Assembly (NCBI GenBank): GCA_030544215.1
Contig: JARZZO010000016.1
Coordinates: 60,863,501-60,927,500 of the forward strand
Length of the DNA: 64,000 bases
Source: Zantedeschia hybrid cultivar
Taxonomy: Eukaryota > Streptophyta > Magnoliopsida > Alismatales > Araceae
Direction of reading: 5' to 3'
Both the position numbers and the translations under genes were made by a program. The notes under the pieces were generated by a model. The model saw only the letters and a list, made by a program, of their open reading frames with translations, was not told the origin of the DNA and searched no databases. This document shows positions 23,601 to 35,600 of the stretch, piece by piece. Positions within the stretch are counted from its first letter, which is position 1, and each line of letters starts with the position of its first letter.

Positions 23601-26600
23601 GGGAATTGACCCTTGGGAACCGATAAGGAATTTCTGGTAGGGAATTGAGGCTTCCTTAGGAATGTATAATGAGTTTCTGATAGGAAATTGAGGCTTATCT
23701 GGGAATCGATAAGAAATTTCTGGTAGGGAATTGAAACTTTCCTAGGAACCGATAATGAATTTTTGGTAGGGAATTGAGGCTTCCTTGGAGACCGAAAAAG
23801 ATAGTGGATATAAAGACGTCGACGAGACTTGTGATTTTTAGAGTTTCCAAGGAAACGACGGCTCTAGGTAGCCATGAATTTTGCGATACAATGGCTCCCG
23901 GAGACCGAAGAGTTTGGGATACTATGCCTCCCAGGGGTGCAAGGGTATTGAGTTTTTTTTTTCTTTTCAAAGGATGTGGGACTTCTCTTGGTCAAAGATG
24001 TTAGGATGCCCATTGTCGAAGAACGTGGCGCTTCCCGTGGTTACATGCATTGGAGTACATCACCTCTCTTTGTTGAAGACTTTGACATTTGGTGACCGCG
24101 GTAGGACTATGAATCTCGAGTCCCTATCGGGATATAATGGCTTTTAGGGACTAAAGATTTTGGGATACCCTGGTTCCCGAGGTCGCAAATTTTGGTGGTT
24201 TTGGGAAAATTGTTCAAAGAGATTTTTTCGGTGGGATGCGAGATTTTAGCAAAGGGGTGAATTGCTCTTCTCGGCTCTATTAAGTGAGAAATCAAGTTTC
24301 CCACTTTCTTACCGAGTCGGAAAGATGTTGTCCTTGTCGCCTCAGTCGTAGCCCTCGATGGAATGATTTCTGTGTTGCTTATAAGTGACACCAACAATTT
24401 TTTCGTCATTGGTTACTCTGACACCCTCTCTGGGTAAGGATATGGGAAAACTCGATCTCTCCTTAAGGCAGAGAACGTTCCCCCATTGGGGCATGATTCT
24501 TTTCTTTTTCTCTTGCTTCTTTTCTTTTAGTGTAAATGGTTTCTCTCTTTTTTTTAAGTCATATCCTGATGGGTTGAGTTGTTTTTTTTTTTTTCAACTA
24601 ACCTTAGGACCTTTGCGGGTTTTTGCCAAAGCTAACCCCTTCTTACTTTTGCCTGTGCGTCCTTGCGGGTTTTCACACAACAAGGTTTCTCATTTTTTCC
24701 TGAGGTGCCCTCTTAGGTTTTCACCTTAGCCAGGTTTTGTTATGACCTTTTTGTTATTTTTTTGAGTGAGAGGATCAATTAAGTCCGTCGGGGCACCTCG
24801 TTTTTAAGTCCCATTCTTTTATTTTCTCTTTTTTATTTCTTATTTTTTTTTGAAGACCCTACATAGCTAAGACTTTTCTTCTTATCCCTTTTTTTTGTTT
24901 CGACCGCTCTTAAGTTTCTTCCGGTGGGGCATCTTCTTTTTGGGAGTCGACTTTTATCCCTTTGCCCAATGGGTCGGCCATGATGTTGACATCTTTTGCT
25001 GGATTATGTTGTGTCGAAGGGCCGTCTTTGCTGGGTTTGTCGTGGGATCGATTTCTCCAAGTTGATTTGCAGGAGCTTCTTCATCAGATGATGGGTAAAA
25101 ATATACATTTCTTCTCCCTTCTGGTTCCGATACTGGCTTTAGCTCTTCTAGACTTTGGCGAGATGCCTCTGATCTCGTCCTCTAAGGAATTGCCCCCAGC
25201 TCGGAATCATATTAAGGTCGTGTTGCACAAAAATATTTGGAATCGTTGTTCCAGCTTTCTAGGGTTGGATCTTCCCCCTTAAAATATCTGGCATCATCCA
25301 CCACTGAGAACCCATGTTTTATTTTTTGCATCTGCTTTTGGAGTTGAAGCAGCCAAGCCTTTAAACAAGCTCTCTTTTCAAATTCTTCCCATGTATTTGT
25401 TTAGGGTACATTGATATCCTTCCAGCTCATCAATAATATTCTGGAGCCTTTATAGAGGTGCAATTCCTTCTCTGGGCATATTTGAAGAACTAGCCAAGGC
25501 TTCTTGTCTTCTTAGCTTTTTTTTTTTTTTTTTTTCCATTTTTCATTTTATTCTTTTCTTGTTTTTTTCTTCTTGCCACTTCTCTGATGAAGTGGGACTG
25601 GGGTTGCACTGGTGGAGGTGGGGGAGTCATGGCCACTGCTTTCTTCTTTTCATTCTTCGCCTTTGGTAACTTTGTAACTTCTTCTTCTGGACTACGGTCC
25701 ATTGCTGCTTTTCTTGGTGGCAGTCAAAAGTAGTCATGATGGCTTGTTCCACTACGGTGTCGGATAGCATTTGGTATTCACCATACATCTTCTTTTCATC
25801 TTCTTAGAGGAATTGGCTTTTGCTTTTTCCTCCTCCAAGGCCACTTGTTGCCGTTCTAGGTACCACCTTTCCATATCTCTAGCGATGGCACCAAAGGTGT
25901 CAATGGTCACCCTAGTTTGTGGGGTGGCTGGCCCTTCCAAGGCTACCCCTCCATACTGATAGCGAGGTGGTACTTCTTCCTCTAGTTGAAGCTTGAACAC
26001 TTCGTGATCTGGTGTCTTCATGAATCTTTCTGTATCCATGGAGATTTTATGCACGACGTTCACTGTGTAAGTGATTATATGTATATCATGTGGCTGTGGG
26101 GGATTCATCAGGTACTTCCCTATATTTATTTTTCCTTCTTGAATAAGCTTTTCCACTTCCTCTTTACACTTGAAGCAATGTTCAATTGGATGGGTAATGA
26201 AGCGGTGGTACGGACATAGTTGGGTGCATATGTCCGATGCATTTCTTCTTCTCTTTTCGGCTTAGGCAGAACAATTGTTTTTCTACTCATACATAACTCG
26301 AAGAGTTCCTGGGTTTTTTTTACTTCGGAAATTAATATTGTTTCTTCAGTCTCTTTGTTAAGGATTCAAAATCTTTAAATTATCCCTGTTTTTGCACTGG
26401 TCACTTGTTTCCCCCGAGAACCTTGTCTAACTACAAAGGTAACTTCGGGAATGTTGTCATGACTTTCAGAACATTTTCTTTTGTACACCATTTCCTCTTG
26501 GTGCTAGGCTTCTGGTGTTTCACTTAAGTCTATGATTAGTTTGTCCTTCTTTTTCAGAGGACGGCTGCATTTTGATCATGGCTCTTCAAAGGAGAAGGGC

Positions 26601-29600
26601 CTATTGACTCTGTCCATTATTAGGATTTCTGTCCGCTGCCTCGCAAGGCCTTCCATCACCCGAGTGAGTTCATGTTGCTGATGAGAGATTTTCCCCAGAC
26701 TCACTTGAATCTCCTCCAGTGCTGCCATGATGGGCCCTTTTAGAGTAGGGGTTGCTAGAGTGTATGATGGAGTTATCTTCTACTCCAGCGAGGCTTACTG
26801 GTGGCAGAGCCGTGTCAGACTCATCTGAATCTCCTCTAGAGCCGTTATGATAAACCCTTCTAGAGTGGGGGTCACTGGAGGATATGATGATGTCGCCTCT
26901 TGCTCCTCAAGGTTTGTTGGTGGGAGAGCCGTGTTAGACTCATTTGAATCTCCTCCAGTGCCACTATGATAGACCCTTCTGGAGTGGGGGTCACTGGAGG
27001 GTATGATGGTGTCGCCTCCTACTCCAGCGAGGCATCCATGTTCTCTTCTACATGTTCTCCTCAGGAGTCCTCGCCCATGTGGACGACATTTGCTGCAAAT
27101 GTCTGCTGTATTATTCGATATAGTTGAGGTGGGTCTACTAGGTACTTTTCCCATCTCCACCGCCCCTTCTTGAATGAGTTTTTCAATTTTTTCCTTGCAG
27201 ATATAGCAATCCTCTATTACATGTTCCAACATGCGATGGTACATGCAATAGTTGGGTTCATCTATTTTACTAACTTCTGCTCGTCTTTTTGGTTCAAATA
27301 GTACCAAGAGATTTGCTCGCGTGCAGGCGTCAAACAATTTCTTTGTATGCTTCCTGGTGAAAGAGTAAGGCATTTTTTTCCTCTCGTTGAAGGTGGCATA
27401 TGATCCTCTTCTATTAGAGGTCGAGGCATTTGCGTTGCTCTTGCCTCCTGTCTTTTCTACTGTCGAGGCAAAGTCTACGGTATTGACCTCTTCCGTATCT
27501 ATATTCCACTTCCTTGAGACTTTCCCTTCGTTGGAGGCAATGGTTGGATGGTCTGCAAAGAACATCTTGACCTCCGTCACAATGCTATTTAGGTAATCAA
27601 AGTTCTTAACATTTACCCCGATTAGCTTTTCATTAATCTCAGGTTTTAAGCCCTTTTTGTGCAATTGCACCGCGTCTTCGTAGACTGGTGGATTGTCATG
27701 CAGAGGTTCCAACATTTCTTGATGTAGTTGATGACGTATTCGTTCCTGCCTTGTTTTAGCGTCATCAATTCAGTGATGGTGACCTTTCGCTCCGACACTT
27801 TGAAGCGGTCGAGGAACTTTTTCTGCATTTTCTCCTAGCTATTGATAGAGTTGAGCTTCAACTTTGCATATCATTAGAATGCGGTGCCCGTGAGGGAGGT
27901 AGAAAGTAACCTCATGAGGTAAGCTTTATCAGTAGTCAACTCTCCCAAGTCACTCATATAGTATGTAATATGCTCCTGGGCTGAGCCTCCCCATCATATC
28001 TAGTGAACTAAGGCGCTGCTTGTGATTCGGATGGAGCTTTTTGAGCATGTTACGTGCGGGAAATGCACTTTATATAAGTTGAATGTGCTTATTCCGTCGT
28101 CTTGTTCTGCCATTTTGGCTTCGACAATTTATTCGATAAGATTCTTCTGCGATGCCGTAACATCTTCAGCAAAGGCTGACCTCCCCAACAAGATTAAAGT
28201 TTTTCTATGGAAGGTGGCATGGTATAGACTTTTGACATGAAAGAGGGCCAAAAAGTTACACATTCAGGAAATCATTTATGCAGTTTTTGTGCTACTTTTC
28301 AGGAGGACCAAGATCATTTGCTACTGAACTGTGGTATTGTGATGATACTGTGGAAGACTTTATGCAGATTATTTGGCATTCCATGGGTGGATCATTCTTC
28401 AGTTTTGGACCTGATTTTGTGGTGGTCTGGGGCCTGTCCTGTTCCAAGTCAGAAGCAATTATGGTTTTTCTTTTGTCCGGCTTTGCTTTGGACTATTTGG
28501 TGTGAAAGAAACATGAGGAAATTCAGTGATCAATATAGTAGTGCCATTGAATTGTTTAAGATTACCTTTATTTGGGTGGAGGAGTGGGGTAAAACATCAA
28601 ATATTTTCAATGAAGATAGTTCGGGTTTATTGAAAAAGGCTCGGCAGTGGAGGAGTTTGTTGTGTTGAGTTCTTAGTGCTTGATGTTTGCTTTATCTTCT
28701 TGATAAATCAGACCCGTTATATCTGAGTTTTTGTTTTTTTCTGTTGTGTTTTTGACTTGGTTAGGGGCTTGTCCTACCAAGTCTGATATGTGTTCTCTGG
28801 GTTCCTTTTGTACTACCATTTTATGGTTATCAATTGAATTGTGACTTTCAGTCACCTTCAAAAAAAAAAAAAAACATCTTCAGCAAAGGCTTGGGATTGC
28901 TGAGCATTATGGTTGGGTTCTTCAACCTTGTCTTCTTGCATTTCACCAGGGTTGAAGTTGACCTCAACACTGTGGCCTTATCAATGCCGACATAAGTATT
29001 GCTTTTGGAGGCGGTACGTTCACTGGAGGGATCTGAGCTGCCCTTTGTTGTTCCTTCATCTTTTGCATAAGGCCGATGAATAAGGCCGTGAGTTGTTGAT
29101 TTTCTTGCCTCATCTCTTCCATAGTCTAAGGCTGGATTTAGTCTTGTGGCCGCTTCATATCAGGTCTGGCGTCTTAGACATTTGTCCCATCTCTGCCAGT
29201 TCCTTCGACAACATTGCCATCGCCAATCTAGGGTTTTTCAGCACCTTGATTCCTTTGGTTTATTAGATGCATAGCCTGCTCCATTAGACAGGTTATGGGT
29301 TCGTCCCGTTGTGTCAGGTTGGTGGTGTCATTTGGTTCCTCTGGCTGGAAAGGTTGCTAGTTGGGCGTGCTGGAAGTGTAGCATGTGTAGACCTATATGC
29401 CATTATTTGTCATCCTGGTATTTCTCTTCTTCCTTTGAGTTGAACGGACCAACGCGCCCACTCGCTCGAAGACAAATGTCTATTGTTGGACTGGTTCTTG
29501 TGCCTTATAGGCACCTTTCCTCTTTTGACCTCATAGGGAATGAGCCCAAGTTGTCGTATTGGTTATCTGCCTCTTAGACCCCGCGAGTTGTTGGGGATGT

Positions 29601-32600
29601 TGTTTTGTTGGGGTGACTCTAGCTTGACATATTTTGCGAGCTTCCTCTTTAGTTACCCACATTTTCTTTATGCGGAGGTTCCTATCCTATGTCAGATTGC
29701 CCCCATTCTGAGACGTAGATTTGCACCCATTCTGAGGCATGGCTGACTTGAGTTTGTATTGTTGCTCCTGCTGGACAGGAGCTCTTAGTGTCCTTTTCTT
29801 CTTTTTGAAAGTTGTCCCATCTTGGCAAACCTTCGGTAGAATCCTTAAATGGTTCGTGACAGGAACCGTTGGGATATGGATCTTGAGGATGATGGGTTGC
29901 TCACCATTGAGACGAATGCACAGGTTCCCCACCAATATAGTTTTCCCCGTCCTGGATGGGCTTGCAGCTGGAGGCTTTTGCTTTTGCCTCCTGTTGGATG
30001 AGGAGGCAGGGGAGATGCTGATGGTGTTGACGGCCAAGACCTGCCTAGGCTTGCCGCCATTGTTGACCTTTCTGGCGCGGGCTGTATGCCTCTTCTTCTT
30101 CATTTTCGGAGCGGGCTCCGACGCTTGAATGACCCCCAAAAAGTATGGGGATCCGATGACTGCTGGGAAGTCCTCGAAGCATGTTGGAGTTGTCAAGTAC
30201 CTACATTGCACGTGGGTAGCGACCACAAGCGGACCGTACGTGACTTTGGCCGCCATTGATGTCTTCTTTGCAGAACACAATGCCTGCATAAGACAACAAA
30301 ATTAGTAGTGCTGTGGTGAGGGCATCACCAAATAGAGAGATGAAGGGAAGGAAAGGTCCCACCGGACGTGCCATCTGTTCGGTTCGTTTTATTTTGTTTT
30401 ATTTTGGTAGACCCTGAGGACTTAGGATGAGCCCTTAACGAGTCTAGGACTTCGGATCAGGTGAGGATATGAGAATTCGACCTCTTTGTCACTGACCTCG
30501 GTCAGTGTTAATTACGTTAATCAACTAATCAACAACCCTTGATTAATCGTCCAATGATGCCCAAATTAAGCACTAAACCATACAGTACAGGCACATACAA
30601 TTCAAGCATAGGAACCATCATTTAGATCAAGCGCAAAGCTTCACCCTGGCTTTTGGATGGATTTAAAATGACTTGACATGGTTTAAAGGACTTTTACGGG
30701 GTTTAGGATTGCTTCTGAGTGTTTTAGACCTACAAGGGTATTTTGTAATTATGCCAAGTTGAAGGGTGCAGGGGTATTATAGTCATTTTAGTGTTTACAA
30801 TATGTTTCAATAGATAGAAAGGGTTTTAGAACCCTAGGATGTATTTTGGAGCTGTTTGAGAGCTTTTGGGCTGCAGGGGTATTTTGGTAATTTTCCAAAG
30901 TTTCAGTATTTAGCATGTTTCAAGTGATTTAACACTTTTATGATTTTTAATTTTTTTTTTAATGATTTTTGGTGCATTAGGGGTATTTTTGATAATTTTT
31001 CGCACTTTTTAGGGTTTTGAGGGCATTTAGGGTATGCTGAGTAATTTTTATATTTTTAGGATTTTTCTGAGATTTCGACTGATTTTTTTATCATGAGGAG
31101 GGTATTTTGGTCATTTTTAAGGTCTTGGGTATTAAGGTCATTTTCAAGATTCTGGGGTATTTGAGGCATGTTGGGTTTTTTTACATTTTTTTGGAATTTT
31201 CTGTGATTTTAACAGATTTTTGTCATTAGAGGGGTATTTTGGTCATTTTGGGTTATCTCCATAGTTGGATGGGTCATTAGAGGCTATGAAGGCATTTGGG
31301 TCCTTTTGGAGCCATTAGATTCTTTACATGTGACATGCATGTCTAATTGGTTTGAAAGATTTTAGGAATTGGGTTGAATTAGTTAGATAGTGGGTCCAAG
31401 GTTAGTGGTGTTTTAGGACTTAGGTTCATTTAAATAAGGAAGCCAAGGGCATTTGGGTCATTTGGACAACATTAGGATGAGCCCCAAAGCCATGGGCTAG
31501 CTTATTTGGCTTTAATAAGTTACACCAGCATACATCAAGCATGATGGACTTATTCCAAAATCATTCAAAACTCACTAAAGGATAGCCTTAATAGATAGTT
31601 GTTTAAAGGGCACAAAAGAGGTCATAGACCTATTAGACACCCATTAAGTATCTTTTAGGGTTTCCTTGTGGATGAGAGTACATGGTTTATTATCATGCCA
31701 AAATGTAGACCATGCATGCTTTAATAATCATAAAACATCACACATAATGAGACATTCATGCTCATTTCATTTGAGTGCAATAAGTCCTTCTCAAGATAGT
31801 TTTATTGAGGCTCTTGAGAAAATTTTGGCAGCATTTTTTCCTCTTCAAAGAATCTTAAAACAAGCCCAAAGAGAGCCTTCAAATAGCAACTCCACCAAAA
31901 ATCTGCAGCAGAGCCTCCTTGTCTTCTTTCTTTAGTGCTTTGTGCACTGCCTTTGTATGCCTCTGTGTCTTTCAAGCTTCCCACGGGGAGAATTTATAGG
32001 CTAGGAGAGCTCCTTGGCCGGTGGGGGGTCAAAATGCCGTTGGCACCTCCCACCGTTAATCTTCATCCAATGAGAAAGAGAGGGAGAGAGAGGTGAGAGA
32101 GAGAGAGAGAGAGGGGGCCCGGTGTGCACTCCCACCGGTTGGGGGTGCCACCGATGGGTACCCCACTAAGCCTCTCCCCTCCCTTTTTTGCTTAATAAAT
32201 GGGCAAAAGGCCCCTCCCTTTCTTCTCTTAATTTAATGGAGATAAAAATCCTTCATTATTGGGGCAATAATTGTTCCTCCTTAGTGGAGAGTCTACTATT
32301 CTTGGGGAGCTTCAAAGGAGCGTTAAAACTCCATTAAACAAGGCCGCTAGTGGCCGTTTTCTTTCCTTTTTCTTTTTCTTTCTCCCTCTTTATCTCCCTC
32401 TCTCTCTTTTTTAATGGGGAGGACACCCCACCGGTGGGCATTTAAAGCCCCACCGGTGGGGGTCAAGAGGGAAGGAACCCCCACCGGTTCTTCTCTTTCT
32501 CTCCTTTCTTTCTTCTCTTCTTTTTTTATATTTTCTTCTTCCTTTCTTTTTCTCTCTCTTACTTTTTTGTTTTCTTTTGGAGGAGAGGGACCCCTACCGA

Positions 32601-35600
32601 TTGAGCCTTCAATGCTCACCGGTGGGGGTAGCCACCGGTACCCTCTCTCTCTTCTCGCTTCATTCTTTTCTACCCCCTTCTTTCTTCTATTTTTTTCAAC
32701 AAAAGGGCTTCAAGATGAGGGAAATGCTCTTTCCAATCTGTCAAAACCAGAGACCTATCCAGGTGGGAGAGAGAAGGATGCTATCTGAAGTTGGACCAAG
32801 TGAACCAAGCATTAGAGGTATTAATGTCAATGAGACCAGCTTCATGAATGAAGGATAGGAAACCATCCATAACTTGATTCCTATGATCCCTGTCATGTGA
32901 TCTCTCAAGAGCTGAAGTCAATACATTGAATTCTCCTCCTACGCACCAAGGTCTTCTTGCTTGAAGATGAAAATGTAAAAGAAACATAACTACTGTTTCT
33001 CCTCCTTGGATTAAGGCCCATAGACCTTGGTAAAATCCCAAAATTTCTAAGCGTCAAAATCAGCCTCCTTATAGGAAATCATCCATAGCTTGATTCCTAT
33101 GATCTCTGTCATGTGATCTCTCCAAAGCTGAAGTCACGACCTTGGCATAGGTTCTCTGGGAGAAAGCTGGGGAGAACCTGCATATATGACCTACTCTGCT
33201 TCAGGGGCAGCACATTGCGGTTGGGGGGGGGGGTGTTCTGGAAGATGGCGAAGGCCACTACCTAAGGGTATCTGCTTAGCTCCGGTGGTGGGAGAAGCCC
33301 CCATTCGACGGGAGGTACAGGAGCCCCAGTATGCCATACTTTCACAAAGCAGCTAATATCAAAGCTAGTTTATCATCTATTAGTTTTTTATTGTTATTAG
33401 TTCAAGTATATGCTTCTACGGATTTAGGTTTTGGTCCTTCATTGACTTAGAGGGCTTTTAAATGTAGGCTTTAAGGGGGGTTGGGTTCAATTTTAAAGGG
33501 GTGTTACATAAAGGTTTAGGGGAAGTTTACGAGGGGTATTACACTAAAAATCAAATTCAATGGGCATGGGAGTGAAAAGTCTTTATTGTATGAATCTGAC
33601 TTGGCAAATGGTTGTGGAATCTAACATAGGAAGGGCACACTTTATGGACTTGCTGAAAAAAAAGAGAAGAAAAGAAAAAAGGGCACACTTAATGGAAAGT
33701 GGTCGTCAAACAAAAGCATGATAGATTGCATCAAGGATTTTATCTTCAACTGGATTATCTGAATCCAATTTAGAAATGAATTCTTAGTGTCAGTGAATGG
33801 GTGGAGCAAGGAATTTCAATCAAAATGGTAGAGGAGACTAAACATTATTTTGGTTTGGTAAATGGTTGGGAACTTCTCCATTGAAAATCCAGTTTCCTAA
33901 GTTATTTGCACTTGCAGTTCATAAATGACAGCTTATGAAGGAATCTTCCAGGGGAGTAGATTTTCAAGTTATTCATTTTTTGTATGCTTGGGGCAGATAT
34001 TTGTTAAACTTGTCTTTATAAGAGTGGAATAAGTTGGTTAAACCTTTATATGCAGCATTTGCTGTTTAGCTTCTTTTTCATTTTATTTGGAAGAACCTCT
34101 CCTCTACCTTTCTTTTGATTGCATCACCTTTGTTTATTCAATAAAATCGGTGATAGTCCACTTTCCTTCCCAAAAAAAAGCTTGCAGGCCACACTGGCCT
34201 GGATCAGCCCGTATCAGCCTGGTCCAGGCCGATACGACCAATTTTGGGTCGACTCGGGACAATTCGGGCTGATTCGTCCTTGTTTTATATTTTTATTTAG
34301 GTTCGATTTTGATCTGGATTGGATTTGTCTGTTCTGCGAACTGTGGCCTGGAAAACAGACTGTTTTCTCATAAAGGAGGTGCAGAAATATGACTCAAAGT
34401 CAGATTTCTGAATTTTAAGCATGCCCGTTAAATAAAAATTGAGTTTTATTTACATTAAAAGAGCCCATCCGGATTCCGGATTGGATTCGGCTGATTCTTC
34501 GAACCATGGCCTAGAAAGCAGAATTTGTCATAAAGGAGATGTGGACATATGACTCAAAGATCATATGAATCCAAAATCAGATATAAGTTCACCTTAAAAA
34601 AAATCAGATGTAAGTTCTACAATTTCTTAATTTTAAGCATGCTAGTAAAATGGAAATTAAATTTTACTTATGTCAAAGGAGCCGATCCGGATCGGATTTG
34701 GCTGATTCTGTGAACCATGGCCAGAGCAGAATCTTTTCTGATAAAGGAGGTGCTGAAATATGACTCAAAGATCATATGAATATAAAATCAGTATAAGTTC
34801 TAAATTTCTGAATCTTAAGTGTGCTAGTTAAATAGAAACTAAGTTTGGTTATGTTAAACAAATTAACAGTTCTGTTAAAACTGTCCCCCTCTACCTGTTG
34901 TTCACAAGGCTTCTAAACTAAAAGAAATCCAGGAATCACAGTTTGAATGAGGAAGAGGCAAGAGCATCACAAGAGAAGATGGAGCAAGTGGGTGTCACCC
35001 TACCACTAACCAGAGGCCGATTTCTGAAGCTCGAAGTTCTCCACTGCATGGCTTGTCACTGCCTATATTTCCTGAACAAGTAGAGTAGGCACCTTGAAGT
35101 CTCTTAGGATGATGAGTTAAGGATCATACTTATAAAGGTGGAGGACTACACATGCCTAAACATGTCAAATGACATGCCACAAGTTATGTATCATTGTTCT
35201 CTGATGACGCGTTGATGGGATCCAGGACCAACACATGGATGGCATTGCATATGATTTAGCGCATCTACTGCCGTCAGAGAATTGTTCCAACTTCATTGTG
35301 GCTCAGAGACTTACCAGAGCTTGTTTTATGTATATGATATTTTTAGAGGAGTCTGTAGATGATTTGTTTGGTCCATTTGGAGCCTAATTAGCGGGTTTTC
35401 TATTTTTCTGAATCTTAGGTTTGATTTTCTCAATATTTATTTTGACTAGGTGTATTTCAGTCTTTTACTTTATTAGGAGTCTGATTAGGATTTAGTATCT
35501 CTTTAAATATTGATGTAAGACTGTTTTCTAATTTTTAATGAATTATTGAGCACGAATTTTGCTTATTTTTTGGCTTCTCTGAGATGGAGATCGAAAAGCC

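Larger units (their letters stand above)
25752..29110 (-). pseudogene. Ty3/gypsy-type gag region, decayed, interrupted by a LINE
   Basis: Read on the minus strand: a coiled-coil-like stretch (MEEMRQENQQLTALFIGLM) near 29110, then a capsid-like region with many stops (28150-27830), a 306-codon open stretch (27715-26795) with NYCMYHRMLEHVIEDCYICK and EKIEKLIQEG, and a second similar module (CPYHRFITHPIEHCFKCKEE with VEKLIQEGKIN) near 26220-26110 running on to 25752. YHR...H...C..CKE..EKLIQEG is the usual end of gag in plant Ty3/gypsy elements. Having two such modules means an internal duplication or two fused copies. No protease, RT or integrase is recognisable, so it is non-autonomous or heavily deleted. 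A truncated LINE sits at 28178-28872. Confidence 0.7.
30376..32700 (-). repeat. Putative 5' LTR or flank of the minus-strand gypsy element, repeat-rich
   Basis: Begins TGTTCGG on the + strand, the complement of a CA LTR end. The outer border was not found and no partner LTR is visible, so this is tentative. It contains two repeat patterns listed separately (GGGGTATTTTGGTCATTTT at 30760-31260; CACCGGTG palindromes at 32110-32650). No gene seen. Confidence 0.35.

Noticed and set aside
23020..23800. Possible CRISPR-like array because of regular repeats.
   Set aside because: The whole unit is repeated with no unique spacers, and the DNA is a plant genome.
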